Source: JBMYYR01 sp965243605
GTDB taxonomy: Bacteria > Bacteroidota > Bacteroidia > Flavobacteriales > CAJXXR01
DNA length: 64,000 bases
NCBI GenBank assembly: GCA_965243605.1
Contig: CBDEVQ010000089.1
Location: 1-64,000 of the forward strand
Reading direction: 5' to 3'
The position numbers and the translations under genes were made by a program. This document shows, piece by piece, positions 16,781-24,585 of this stretch; position 1 is the first letter of the stretch; each line of letters starts with the position of its first letter. The notes beneath the pieces are model-generated. The model did not search any database. It was given only the letters and a program-made list of their open reading frames with translations, and was not told where the DNA came from.

Positions 16781-16820
16781 AGGCAATGATTCTGTGTCAG
16801 CAGAAATTCATTGCCTTTTT
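16781..16820. terminator. Hairpin with downstream T-run
   Basis: Arms AGGCAATGA (16781-16789) and TCATTGCCT (16808-16816), 18-nt loop, followed by TTTT on the plus strand. It lies between the XRE operator and the leftward gene at 17004. The T-run favours rightward termination although no rightward gene ends here, so it may instead be an RNA structure. Confidence 0.4.
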
Positions 16821-17003
16821 CTATTCTACCCCTTATTGACAGACACTAAAGGCAAAGGAATATGCAGATCAAACTAATGAGCTTATAAAACAAAAAGTAT
16901 TGTTACGATTTGTATTATGATTAGTTTAATATCTAATTAGTTTAATCGTGTTTCAATTTGTAACAGGATTTTTACCAAGAAAAAAAACACCTTTTTAAGA
17001 TTT

Positions 17004-17351
17004 TTAATAGTCCAATAATGGCTTACTTGAATAGAATAATTTTGAGGCCATTTGTCTTTGCTTAGCTGTGAATACTTCCCTGCCCATTTCATTATAGATT
17101 TTTACAAGTTCCTTTCGGCATAGAGCATCTATTCCCTCCGATACAGATTTAGGTGACATGCCTGTAAGCATCGCAAATAGTCGTTGGGTAATCCATGCCC
17201 TTTCAACACGTTTACCTTTGTATTTCTTACTCATCATTCCAAATGTTCTTCTAATGATTATGAGCAAGACTTTGGTTTCTGATTCAGATAATTTTTGTAA
17301 TAGCTTATCAAAAAGAATGTTTGGTGTTTGAGTTGAATGTTTATAGTTCAT
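17004..17351 (-). CDS. Replication-initiator-like winged-helix protein
   Basis: A 115-residue protein resembling the N-terminal DNA-binding domain of phage O-type or Bacteroidota Rep proteins: TQTPNILFDKLLQKLSESETKVLLIIIRRTFG, then ITQRLFAMLTGMSPKSVSEGIDALCRKELVKIYNEMGRE, a winged-helix with recognition helix SPKSVSEGIDAL. It is shorter than full Rep proteins and lacks a catalytic or helicase-loading domain. A perfect 12-bp inverted repeat (17384-17423) precedes the start by 33 bp, as would an operator or iteron. It may start replication of the excised element or regulate its genes; the former is the common role for the family. Confidence 0.6.
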   Translation of the reverse strand: MNYKHSTQTPNILFDKLLQKLSESETKVLLIIIRRTFGMMSKKYKGKRVERAWITQRLFAMLTGMSPKSVSEGIDALCRKELVKIYNEMGREVFTAKQRQMASKLFYSSKPLLDY

Positions 17352-17383
17352 ATGGTCTAAGTATAATTCTTTTACACTACGAA

Positions 17384-17423
17384 ATATAGACCAAGGAATA
17401 TGGGATATTCTCTTGGTCTATAT
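17384..17423. promoter_or_regulatory. Perfect 12-bp inverted repeat in a divergent promoter
   Basis: ATATAGACCAAG (17384-17395) and CTTGGTCTATAT (17412-17423) flank a 16-nt spacer, between the leftward Rep-like gene (start 17351) and the rightward small ORF (start 17446). The half-site ATATAGACCAAG recurs exactly at 21524-21535 upstream of the methylase, and as ATATAGGTCAAGG at 22743-22755 upstream of the second ATPase gene. It is the best-formed copy of an element-wide operator, or possibly a recombination subsite for the serine recombinase. Confidence 0.65.
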
Positions 17424-17445
17424 ACGTTTGTAATGATTTTTTATA

Positions 17446-17613
17446 ATGCTTAGTACAATTATGCATATCCCCCTGAAATTACCTCAAAACAAAACGGCTG
17501 AATTTATCAAGATTTATAATCAAGTATTTGGTATTGTACTCAGCACTGAAGAAGCCAATGCTGAAGTTTATAGGTTACTCTCTCTGATTTCATTATTTAC
17601 AGAAGAGTCGTAA
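17446..17613 (+). CDS. 55-residue small protein preceding the serine recombinase
   Basis: A short ORF from ATG at 17446 (second in-frame ATG at 17461) to TAA at 17611-17613. It ends in a compact helical protein, LPQNKTAEFIKIYNQVFG, then LSTEEANAEVYRLLSLISLF. The 'eFxxiYxxxfGxxLsxeEAxxxaxxLlxLi' pattern is one I associate with tiny proteins found next to large serine recombinases on bacterial mobile elements; no function is known to me. It sits 23 bp downstream of a perfect operator and about 170 bp before the recombinase start, separated from it by a terminator-like hairpin. Confidence 0.6.
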   Translation: MLSTIMHIPLKLPQNKTAEFIKIYNQVFGIVLSTEEANAEVYRLLSLISLFTEES

Positions 17614-17711
17614 ATAGACCCAGTATGATGAGAGCTTTAGTCGTGATTTATTTACTCGGTTGATACGTGATATATTGTATATGCTACATAAGAACAATCC
17701 GATTTAAGCTA

Positions 17712-17770
17712 AAAAGGACAACAGAAGATTTTTTGTGTAGCAACTTAAATCCTAATTCTGTTGTTCTTTT
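17712..17770 (+). terminator. Terminator-like hairpin directly before the serine recombinase
   Basis: AAAAGGACAACAGAA (17712-17726) pairs with TTCTGTTGTTCTTTT (17756-17770) over 15 bp with one G-U wobble, followed by TTTTTT, 12 nt before the recombinase ATG at 17782. It would end transcription from the small ORF, or act as an attenuator or RBS-occluding structure for the recombinase. Confidence 0.65.
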
Positions 17771-17781
17771 TTATTACAATT

Positions 17782-19497
17782 ATGAAAACAGAAAATATTA
17801 CATATTTTCTCTATGCAAGAAAGTCCAGTGAGTCTGAAGACAGACAAATGGCATCTATTAACAATCAAATCGAAGTTGTTAAAGAATTGGCAAAAAGCAA
17901 AGGTATTGAAATTGCTGAAGTATTTGAGGAATCAAAATCCGCAAAAGCTCCAGGACGACCCGTTTTCAACGAAATGATGACTCGCATCGAACAAGGTGAA
18001 GCTGATGGGATTATTTGTTGGAAATTAAATCGACTTGCCCGAAACCCCGTTGACGGTGGACGAGTCAGTTGGTTATTACAAAATCGAATCATTAAACATA
18101 TTCAATGTAATAGCAGCAGCTATCGCCCAACGGATAATGTGTTAATGATGGCCGTTGAACTTGGAATGGCTAATCAATTTGTTAAAGACCTGAGTGTTGA
18201 TATTAAACGAGGGGTTCATGCTAAGGCACAAAGAGGATGGTATCCTGCACCGCAACCACCTCTTGGATACAAACACAATAAGAGCTCTAAGAAAACGGTC
18301 TTGAGTGAAGAGATTATTCCAGACCCAATAACCTTTCCCGCTGTTAAGAAATTATGGAAATTAATGTCTACAGGAGATTACACCCTTAGGCAAATCAAAG
18401 CCGTTGGAGACCAGCTTGGACTTAAGACTCACCGTAGGTCTTTTTTAAGCCTCTCAGGCTACAACAGGCTATTTAAACACACTTTTTACCACGGAACGTT
18501 CCACTGGAAGGATGATAATGGAGAGTATATTAAATACAAAGGAAAACATAAAACGATGATTTCTGAACATGAATATAATAAGGTTCAAGAATCTCTTCTA
18601 TCTAACATTACATCCAGCACACCCTCCAAATGCGAATTTAAATACAGGGGCTGGCTGAGGTGTGGCGAATGCAGTTCAATGATTACCGCTGAACGTAAAA
18701 AGCAAGCTCGATGCACAGGGTGTAATCATAAGTTTTCAATCATTCAGAAGCAAACTTGTCCAAAATGTAGATTAGAACTTAAGGACATGATTCAACCTAG
18801 TATTCTTGATAAAACGTATTATAGATGCACAAGAAGTAAAGTTTGTTCTCAGAAATATATTGAGGAAAGTAAATTAGAGGGTCAGTATATTAGTCTCATT
18901 TCCAAGCTCTATATTCCTGAAGCTTTTCAATCCTTTCTACTTGAATCTCTGGAGGATATTGAAAAAGAAGAAAACAAAGATTCCAAAGAGCTTCTTTGCT
19001 CCCTAGAAAAAGAAAAAAAACGTATTGAAAAACGTTTGGAGTCACTCGTATTAATGCGTGCTGATGGTGAAATTGAAAAGGATTCATTTCTTAAAAGCAG
19101 ACTTAAATTAGAGAATGAATTAAAGGAATTTGAAAAACAAATTCACCAGATTAGTTACTCTACTATTCACTGGAAAAAGGAGCTGAAATCTTATCTAGAT
19201 ATTGGAAAACAAGGGCTTAAAATTTTAAAATCTAATGATAAAAGGAAGATAAAGCGGTTCATGAAGAAAATATCTTCGAACCAGACACTTTTTTCCAATT
19301 CCCTTTATATTACAACGTCTAAACCACTTTTAGCCATTGAATCATGCAAGGTAGCATTCACTACCCAAAAACACACCTTCGAACCAAAAAACCCCCTTGT
19401 AAAACAAAGGGATTTGGATGATTTTGAGACTGGTCGTCTCGTTTGGTGGACAGAAGTACGCCAACTTCGAAAAGTCTTCATGTCACACCCACAATAA
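17782..19497 (+). CDS. Large serine recombinase
   Basis: About 571 residues; MKTENITYFLYARKSSESED at 17782 is preferred over an upstream TTG lying inside the hairpin. The resolvase domain (1-150) has YARKS with the catalytic Ser near 15 and DGIICWKLNRLARNP. A recombinase domain follows (KAQRGWYPAPQPPLGY onward), then cysteine pairs (CGEC; CTGC; CPKC; C near 350) of a zinc-ribbon DNA-binding region, and a coiled coil (400-490). Family members integrate and excise elements between att sites or invert segments. It is one of few rightward genes in the element and is preceded by a tiny ORF and a hairpin. Coexistence with the tyrosine pair suggests an element within an element or two stages of recombination. 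Confidence 0.93.
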   Translation: MKTENITYFLYARKSSESEDRQMASINNQIEVVKELAKSKGIEIAEVFEESKSAKAPGRPVFNEMMTRIEQGEADGIICWKLNRLARNPVDGGRVSWLLQNRIIKHIQCNSSSYRPTDNVLMMAVELGMANQFVKDLSVDIKRGVHAKAQRGWYPAPQPPLGYKHNKSSKKTVLSEEIIPDPITFPAVKKLWKLMSTGDYTLRQIKAVGDQLGLKTHRRSFLSLSGYNRLFKHTFYHGTFHWKDDNGEYIKYKGKHKTMISEHEYNKVQESLLSNITSSTPSKCEFKYRGWLRCGECSSMITAERKKQARCTGCNHKFSIIQKQTCPKCRLELKDMIQPSILDKTYYRCTRSKVCSQKYIEESKLEGQYISLISKLYIPEAFQSFLLESLEDIEKEENKDSKELLCSLEKEKKRIEKRLESLVLMRADGEIEKDSFLKSRLKLENELKEFEKQIHQISYSTIHWKKELKSYLDIGKQGLKILKSNDKRKIKRFMKKISSNQTLFSNSLYITTSKPLLAIESCKVAFTTQKHTFEPKNPLVKQRDLDDFETGRLVWWTEVRQLRKVFMSHPQ

Positions 19498-19521
19498 ACA
19501 ACATCTCATGCATAGAGAAAC

Positions 19522-19545
19522 AAAACACACCTCATGGTGTGTTTT
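19522..19545. terminator. Bidirectional terminator between convergent genes
   Basis: Perfect 10-bp stem AAAACACACC / GGTGTGTTTT with a TCAT loop between the serine recombinase stop (19497) and the leftward gene end (19559). Confidence 0.85.
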
Positions 19546-19558
19546 CAATTAAGATTAT

Positions 19559-20041
19559 TTACTTTTTTGGTTTTTGATACAAGGAAATAAAGTCGTCCTT
19601 TGAGGAGGTCGAATCCTTCCCTTTTGTTCGTGTAACTCTCGAGCTATTAAACAAAGTTCGGCACCTAATATTAAATGCGCTATAGGATATTTTCTGATCT
19701 TCACCTTTGGCTATTTTTAGATAAGACTCGTACCACTGAATATTTGTTAGTCTGTGGTCTTTTGCTTTTACTAAAATATCAAAGGCTGTCTCTGCCACCA
19801 TATTTAAGGCAGAACTTCTAGAGTTCTCAAGATCTAAATTCAGTTCATCTAGCTTCTTCTTTTGCTCTTCATCTAAGTATTTTATAAAAACCTTGATGTC
19901 GCTATAGGACTCTTTTAAGCGATCTTGAATTTGCTTTTTCTCATCTCGTGAAGTCTGTATTTCCTCTTCGACTTTAGTTAAAGATACTCTATCGTTCTTT
20001 ATATTTTCGATGAGAACATCAATCATGTCTGTTGTTTTCAT
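19559..20041 (-). CDS. Coiled-coil hypothetical protein
   Basis: A 160-residue protein: residues 15-90 are a charged coiled coil (KVEEEIQTSRDEKKQIQDRL and IKYLDEEQKKKLDELNLDLE), followed by a globular tail with SYSAFNIRCRTLFNSSR and a Ser/Lys-rich end. No family is recognised. It follows the 20069-20620 gene by 27 bp in the same direction, downstream of the methylase, so it belongs to the leftward unit starting at 22731. Possibly a structural or accessory protein of the element's maintenance module. Confidence 0.55.
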   Translation of the reverse strand: MKTTDMIDVLIENIKNDRVSLTKVEEEIQTSRDEKKQIQDRLKESYSDIKVFIKYLDEEQKKKLDELNLDLENSRSSALNMVAETAFDILVKAKDHRLTNIQWYESYLKIAKGEDQKISYSAFNIRCRTLFNSSRVTRTKGKDSTSSKDDFISLYQKPKK

Positions 20042-20068
20042 AGCAATTGTTTTAAATGGTTCACATAT

Positions 20069-20620
20069 TTAAAGAGCTCTCAGATCTTGGTGAATGATTA
20101 GTTCATGGTTTTCAAAGTCTCTGGAGCCCGTCATTTCTGTCTTCATCTCTTCAGCGAGTTCTAAACTTGGAAACCAACGTAGTGGAGGTGAATCGACCGT
20201 TCGTATGTCTTCCTTGTAAACTTCAAGCATAAAAATACCGTAGCCATATTGAGCTCTTCCACTCTTTATCTTAAGTCGATTGAAATTTGAAAAGTCATAA
20301 TCATCAAATTCTACTACCATTTTTGAATTGAGATAGTGCCCATACATTCCAAGCTGACTTAAGATATTTTGGATATAGAGATTGCTCGGGTATTCACTCA
20401 GGTATTTCTGATTTTCCTGCCAATCTATTAAATACTTAATGACATCAGCATCTGTGATTTCATGCGGATCAGGATGACTTAAGCAGGCTCTGATATCCTC
20501 TCGTTCTTTACTGGTAAAAAAGTTATAAGCAAATGAAGATTTCTTAGTACTTTCTTTTTTGAGCACAAGGTATTCTTTCAAATAATGTAGTATTATTTGA
20601 TTTTTTGTTAGGTTGTCCAT
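20069..20620 (-). CDS. Hypothetical protein following the adenine methylase
   Basis: A 183-residue soluble protein with no recognised domain. The first half is helical (IILHYLKEYLVLKKES, ITDADVIKYLIDWQEN), and the second half has strands ending in RWFPSLELAEEMKTEM. There is no signal peptide. It starts 20 bp downstream of the methylase stop and is probably co-transcribed with it. A DNA-modification accessory or replication role is possible from context only. Confidence 0.5.
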   Translation of the reverse strand: MDNLTKNQIILHYLKEYLVLKKESTKKSSFAYNFFTSKEREDIRACLSHPDPHEITDADVIKYLIDWQENQKYLSEYPSNLYIQNILSQLGMYGHYLNSKMVVEFDDYDFSNFNRLKIKSGRAQYGYGIFMLEVYKEDIRTVDSPPLRWFPSLELAEEMKTEMTGSRDFENHELIIHQDLRAL

Positions 20621-20640
20621 AACAAGGTGATTTAAAAGAT

Positions 20641-21450
20641 TTATGAAGTATGTTCGATATGTAGTGGATAGTTAGCTGTTAATACTTCAACCTTTCTATC
20701 TCGTTGTTTTCCATTTGTAGATTTTTTAGCAGATAGTGGTTTTTCAAAGTGTATACTCTGCCAATTATTTTTCTTGATAAATTCAGATAGAATATCACTT
20801 GGATATGAGCTTAAGAGAAACTTCCCTTTTACATTCTCCAAGCAGGATAATAGTTTGGTGTAGTCTTCTTCTGTATAGCCTCCATAGCTCCCCTGATTTG
20901 AATTAATGTATGGAGGATCAACATAATGGAAAGAGTCCAAGGTATCTCTTGCTTCTATAACGGAAATGGCGTCTTTGTTTTCTATCTGAGCATGTTCAAG
21001 TCGATCGACTAGATCTGTATTAAAGATGAGTTTCTTGTTTCTCAGAGCCTTAACGCGTTTTCCATATTTATCATAGCCCCAAGACCCACCTGCCTTACAA
21101 GCAAATCCCATATTAGTAGAGATATAAAACGCCCATGCTTGTTGTAGTCTATCGAACAAATGCGGCATCCTATAAATCGTATTGGCAACGATATAGCTCG
21201 AGCGTGAAAAGAGCGTGGATTCTATTTTCTTTTTTAGATTTACAAAGTCTGTTTTAAGAACTTCATAAAAGTTAACAACAAGGGCGTTTGTGTCATTAAT
21301 CGTTTCAGATTCTACGGATTGTTTTGCAAAGAATACCGCTCCTCCTCCAAAAAATGCTTCAGTATATATTCTATGGTTTGGGATTCTTGGAAGGATTTCC
21401 TTAAGCATATTAAGTTTTCCTCCGTAATAGGTTATTGCTGTCTTGGGCAT
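20641..21450 (-). CDS. DNA adenine methylase (D12 class, Dam-like)
   Basis: A 269-residue N6-adenine methyltransferase. The SAM-binding motif I is in TEAFFGGGAVFFAK (31-44), preceded by the D12-typical YYGGK at 8-12. The catalytic motif IV is DPPY in SFHYVDPPYINSNQG, and FLLSSYPSD matches motif VI. Length and order are as in Dam/DpnM. No cognate endonuclease lies next to it, so it is probably an orphan methylase protecting the element or timing its replication. An ATATAGACCAAG half-site lies 74 bp upstream of its start. Confidence 0.92.
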   Translation of the reverse strand: MPKTAITYYGGKLNMLKEILPRIPNHRIYTEAFFGGGAVFFAKQSVESETINDTNALVVNFYEVLKTDFVNLKKKIESTLFSRSSYIVANTIYRMPHLFDRLQQAWAFYISTNMGFACKAGGSWGYDKYGKRVKALRNKKLIFNTDLVDRLEHAQIENKDAISVIEARDTLDSFHYVDPPYINSNQGSYGGYTEEDYTKLLSCLENVKGKFLLSSYPSDILSEFIKKNNWQSIHFEKPLSAKKSTNGKQRDRKVEVLTANYPLHIEHTS

Positions 21451-21523
21451 TGAATAATTAAAGCTTAATCGAGTAATCTTTAAAGAACTGATTTAATCTT
21501 ATTATTCTATGTTCTATCTTTTC

Positions 21524-21535
21524 ATATAGACCAAG
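21524..21535. promoter_or_regulatory. ATATAGACCAAG half-site upstream of the methylase
   Basis: Exact copy of the left arm of the 17384-17423 palindrome, in the gap between the second ATPase stop (21547) and the methylase start (21450). Without a mate arm it is a weaker operator candidate. Confidence 0.45.
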
Positions 21536-21546
21536 GGAATTGCACT

Positions 21547-22731
21547 CTATATTTCAAACTTGCTTTGGTGAATTCCTCTTGCAGAGAAAGCTCTAGATGG
21601 CGCACCTTGAATCATCATCTTGATATAGAATTCTTGGTTTTGAAGATTAATAAAGTCATCCGAGCAAAAGATGGGATGAAATTCTTTTTCCATAAGTTTT
21701 GCGTCTTGATAAGACAATCTAAAGGAAACAATGCTCCCCACGTTACCCAGTACAGCGTCTCTAATAGCGGGCTCTAGCTGGTTTAAGTACTGATGAGCCA
21801 TAATGACTCCTATTTTGAATTTACGAAGCTCAGAAAGCATTTCTATTAGCGATAGGTTGGTATAATTTTGAAATTCATCAAAGTATAGAAAGAATGGGCG
21901 GCGTCTTTCTTCTGGAGTGTCGATACGACTAAAAGATGCTGAGCTTAGAGCAGTCACCAGTAAAGAGGCAAGAATATATGCAGGCTCTTTCCCGATGCTT
22001 CCCTTTGATACATTAACCAGCAAAACCTTCCCTTCATCCATAATTCTTCGCAAGGAAATTTGCCTCTTGTTATCGATAAGGATTCTTTTGAGCGAAGGAT
22101 ACAACAAGAGCCCTCCAATTTTATTATAGATTGGCAGAAGATCGTTTTTGCTGTAGCTTGGAAATTCCTTATTCCAAAAATCAAGAATATGTTTATTTTG
22201 AACATGAGCTAAACAACGCGCTCGGAAATCCATATCGTGCAGAATCTTTGTGATATCTGAAAAATTAGAATCTGCTTGAACAAGGAGTGTTAAAAGTATA
22301 TTTCGTAGAATGTGAGCCAACTTTATTCCCCATGCCTGTTTACCCCAAACCCTTTGAAAAGTTTCCAGGATACTTGATACAACTAAAGCTTGTTTTTCTT
22401 TTGATACTTTTCGAAGTGGATTATATCCAAAGCTCATGTTTGTGTCTGTTGCATCAAGGTAAATTAATTTACTTTTTGGAACTTGTGTTTTAACTTTTTG
22501 AATTAAGTCTCCATGGATATCAATAAGACATAGACCTCTTGAGTAGAGGATGTCTTGCAGGATTTTTGTATGTAACAATGTTGTTTTTCCAGTTCCTGTT
22601 TTACCCAAGACATAGAAATGGTGTAAGCGATCTTTTTGTAATATTCCAAAAGATGTATTGGTATTTCGGAAATTGGTTTTACCAAAATATGAAAGTGAAG
22701 CCTTGAATTGCATGACTACATTTTTAATCAT
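21547..22731 (-). CDS. VirD4/TraD-HerA-like ATPase (second transfer-type ATPase)
   Basis: A 394-residue ATPase of the type IV secretion DNA-binding/HerA superfamily. It has HHFYVLGKTGTGKTTLL with Walker A GKTGTGKTT (43-51), IDIHGDL after the first strand, PFFLYFDEFQNY as Walker B (about 275-285), and a sensor/arginine region SELRKFKIGVIMAHQ. No N-terminal membrane helices are visible. It differs from the VirD4/TraG at 6057 in size and motifs, so it is not a duplicate. It could be a DNA translocase for the element or a second coupling protein. The operon-like arrangement is ATPase, methylase, then two unknown genes. An ATATAGGTCAAGG box lies 11 bp upstream of the start. Confidence 0.85.
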   Translation of the reverse strand: MIKNVVMQFKASLSYFGKTNFRNTNTSFGILQKDRLHHFYVLGKTGTGKTTLLHTKILQDILYSRGLCLIDIHGDLIQKVKTQVPKSKLIYLDATDTNMSFGYNPLRKVSKEKQALVVSSILETFQRVWGKQAWGIKLAHILRNILLTLLVQADSNFSDITKILHDMDFRARCLAHVQNKHILDFWNKEFPSYSKNDLLPIYNKIGGLLLYPSLKRILIDNKRQISLRRIMDEGKVLLVNVSKGSIGKEPAYILASLLVTALSSASFSRIDTPEERRRPFFLYFDEFQNYTNLSLIEMLSELRKFKIGVIMAHQYLNQLEPAIRDAVLGNVGSIVSFRLSYQDAKLMEKEFHPIFCSDDFINLQNQEFYIKMMIQGAPSRAFSARGIHQSKFEI

Positions 22732-22741
22732 TTCCTTGGAA

Positions 22742-22755
22742 CATATAGGTCAAGG
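22742..22755. promoter_or_regulatory. ATATAGGTCAAGG operator-like box
   Basis: Lies 11 bp upstream of the second ATPase gene. It shares ATATAG and CAAGG with the boxes at 17384 and 21524, and TATAGGTC with that at 3994. Confidence 0.5.
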
Positions 22756-22772
22756 AATTTTGCTTAAAGAAG

Positions 22773-22804
22773 AAAACCTCATGCATTGATGTACATGAGG
22801 TTTT
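22773..22804 (-). terminator. Terminator after the HpaA-like/membrane gene pair
   Basis: 11-bp stem AAAACCTCATG (22773-22783) and CATGAGGTTTT (22794-22804) with a 10-nt loop, 16 bp past the stop of the gene at 22821 and upstream of the ATPase promoter. Confidence 0.8.
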
Positions 22805-22820
22805 ATGTGGGGAATTATAT

Positions 22821-23054
22821 CTATTTAAGAATCTTCTTCTTTTCTTTTTTGGAATAGTGATAAATAATATTCGGAATAAAAAAGAGGTAGCAAAAACAGA
22901 CCGCTAAGATAATATGAACTGTTGTTGAAGCTGTACTTCGAGTGAGCAAAAAATACTCTGGTGTTTCTTCTTTTAGATTCCAATCATTCGCCATATACAT
23001 CTTCATGTCTCTTATGGCTTCTTCCCTTCTTTTGTCTGTGTTTTGATCAGTCAT
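22821..23054 (-). CDS. Small membrane protein, partner of the lipoprotein gene
   Basis: A 77-residue protein with a charged N-terminus (DKRREEAIRDMKMYMAND) and one clear membrane stretch (TVHIILAVCFCYLFFIPNIIY) ending in KKEKKKILK. It follows the HpaA-like lipoprotein gene by 3 nt, so the two are translationally linked. No family recognised. It may anchor or assist the envelope lipoprotein, or be a small toxin-like or entry-exclusion protein. Confidence 0.55.
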   Translation of the reverse strand: MTDQNTDKRREEAIRDMKMYMANDWNLKEETPEYFLLTRSTASTTVHIILAVCFCYLFFIPNIIYHYSKKEKKKILK

Positions 23055-23057
23055 AGT

Positions 23058-23798
23058 TTAGCGTTGTTTTGAGTGTATTTGTTTTTTGATTTCCTCTAAT
23101 TCTCTTGTATCAATATGATTCCATACTTTTTCCATGGCACCTTTATAGTATTCTTCTAAAGCCATCGTTACGGGGTTATATACATTTGGATCTTGATCTA
23201 AGAGTTCTTTGTATTTTGGCTGGCTATACCAGCGCGTCATGGGTTCTCCAAATTGCACCTCCTTAGCTTCAAGCTCAATGCTTTTCTTAAAGAACTTTTC
23301 TTTATCTATGGGATCCATAATGGTCAGGTTTAATTTTCCTGAAATATGAACTCCTCCATAGGCTCGATAATAGCTTTGACCTCCCGTATAGCTTGGGAAG
23401 GTTTTGAATCGATAGTTCTTGCGTTCTTTTAGTTCGATATGAACTAACACAAGCATGTCTGAGTTTTGTTTTTCTGAATACACCATTTCATCATGTGTTG
23501 AAAATGGTCCGATGATCGTCACACCCTTGCTTGTCAAAATTTCTTCCAAGTCATTACTCACGGCTGCTTTAAAGTCAACATATGGAGGTTTACGGAGTCT
23601 CATTTTATCTGTTAGACTTAAACCCCTTGAATCAAATGCTGTTTTTATCAAGGCGATCTTAATCCCCTTTGAGTTTATCTGCTCTCTTGTAGGCGGAGTA
23701 AAGTCAAAGCTTGGAATATGCTTTGGAGGAATTGGTGCTTTAGTTGTTAGGCAAGACCCCAGAACAACTAGAGTTAAAAGCAATAATAGCTGTTTCAT
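23058..23798 (-). CDS. HpaA-like lipoprotein
   Basis: About 246 residues from MKQLLLLLTLVVLGSC (lipobox LGSC); an upstream ATG at 23828 would add ten charged residues and spoil the signal peptide. The mature part has GIKIALIKTAF, then DLEEILTSKGVTIIGPF and SDMLVLVHIELKE, the order seen in HpaA-type (neuraminyllactose-binding hemagglutinin family) lipoproteins. The family has poorly known envelope functions. In mobile elements such lipoproteins may mediate attachment or exclusion. It is the first gene of a two-gene leftward unit, divergent from the XRE gene at 23915. Confidence 0.65.
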   Translation of the reverse strand: MKQLLLLLTLVVLGSCLTTKAPIPPKHIPSFDFTPPTREQINSKGIKIALIKTAFDSRGLSLTDKMRLRKPPYVDFKAAVSNDLEEILTSKGVTIIGPFSTHDEMVYSEKQNSDMLVLVHIELKERKNYRFKTFPSYTGGQSYYRAYGGVHISGKLNLTIMDPIDKEKFFKKSIELEAKEVQFGEPMTRWYSQPKYKELLDQDPNVYNPVTMALEEYYKGAMEKVWNHIDTRELEEIKKQIHSKQR

Positions 23799-23914
23799 AT
23801 ATTTATTTTTTCGTTTGAGAATGTTCAAATATATAAATAAATTTTAAATTACTACTTACAAGTAGTAATTTATAGATGGTAACAAATAAATAGTTTATCC
23901 TTTTTATTTGCCTT

Positions 23915-24184
23915 ATGGTTAAAAAAGATAAAGAAACAGAGATTCAACTTGAGAATCTTGGTAAACGCTTACAAGAACTCAGAAAGGCAAAGGGCTATAG
24001 CAATTATGAATTATTTGCTTTTGATAATGGTATTCCTCGTGCTCAATATGGACGATACGAAAACGGACAAGACTTAAGGTTTAGTAGTTTATGTAAACTT
24101 GCTAAGGCTTTTGGCATAAGTCTTGAAGAGTTTTTCAGTGAAGGGTTTGAAATCGATGAAATTGAGCAAAAGAAAAAACCATAG
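23915..24184 (+). CDS. XRE-family regulator (short)
   Basis: An 89-residue HTH_3 protein: LGKRLQELRKAKGYSNYELFAFDNGIPRAQYGRYENGQDLRFSSLCKLAKAFGISLEEFF covers the whole HTH fold, with recognition helix PRAQYGRYE. The C-terminal tail is short and acidic. It is divergent from the HpaA-like lipoprotein gene with an 87-bp AT-rich intergenic promoter region containing an ACTTACAAGTAG near-palindrome (23852-23863). It is a likely local repressor of the lipoprotein unit and itself. Confidence 0.88.
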   Translation: MVKKDKETEIQLENLGKRLQELRKAKGYSNYELFAFDNGIPRAQYGRYENGQDLRFSSLCKLAKAFGISLEEFFSEGFEIDEIEQKKKP

Positions 24185-24199
24185 CAGTTATGGTTTTTT
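24173..24199 (+). terminator. Terminator overlapping the XRE stop
   Basis: AAAAAACCATA (24173-24183) and TATGGTTTTTT (24189-24199) form an 11-bp stem with a 5-nt loop; the T-run lies in the 3' arm. It overlaps the XRE gene's stop codon. Confidence 0.85.
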
Positions 24200-24305
24200 C
24201 TAGATTCTAATTATTCTTTGTGGTTTTATAAAAATTTATTTTTCCGAATCTGTGTATCAAAAGAGTAGCTATACAAATAATTACCAACTAATTGAGACAG
24301 CAAGA

Positions 24306-24557
24306 TTATAGATCAAATAAAATTAAAATAGCGAATAAAATAAGCACAAGACCGCTAAACAAAAAACGTAAACCTCTTACATATTTGGCATAATTATACC
24401 ATTCTTTTCCTACATAAGGGCTACCCTCATCTTCTTTCCAGCATCCTTTCTGAAGTTTTTCTACATATCCTTTTTGAAAAACAACCCTAAAACCAAACAC
24501 AGAGAAAAGGATTCCGACAAGTAGCATCATGTAAGGTATTTTATTTTCTAGTGACAT
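24306..24557 (-). CDS. Small membrane protein, candidate RHS immunity set (3)
   Basis: An 83-residue protein with two hydrophobic segments (MMLLVGILFSVFGFRVVF and LRFLFSGLVLILFAILILFDL) separated by a charged loop with GSPYVGKEWYNYAK. No family. It is third in a leftward run of three small membrane proteins after the cargo RHS gene (25508-31573). Multi-span small proteins just downstream of a polymorphic toxin with a hydrophobic tip are commonly immunity genes, but a link to this RHS tip is inference only. Confidence 0.5.
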   Translation of the reverse strand: MSLENKIPYMMLLVGILFSVFGFRVVFQKGYVEKLQKGCWKEDEGSPYVGKEWYNYAKYVRGLRFLFSGLVLILFAILILFDL

Positions 24558-24585
24558 ATTATTTCCTCTTAAATCATTAGAATAA

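Noticed and set aside
16781..16820. Possible small RNA gene around the hairpin
   Set aside because: No promoter or conserved sequence can be supported beyond the hairpin itself.
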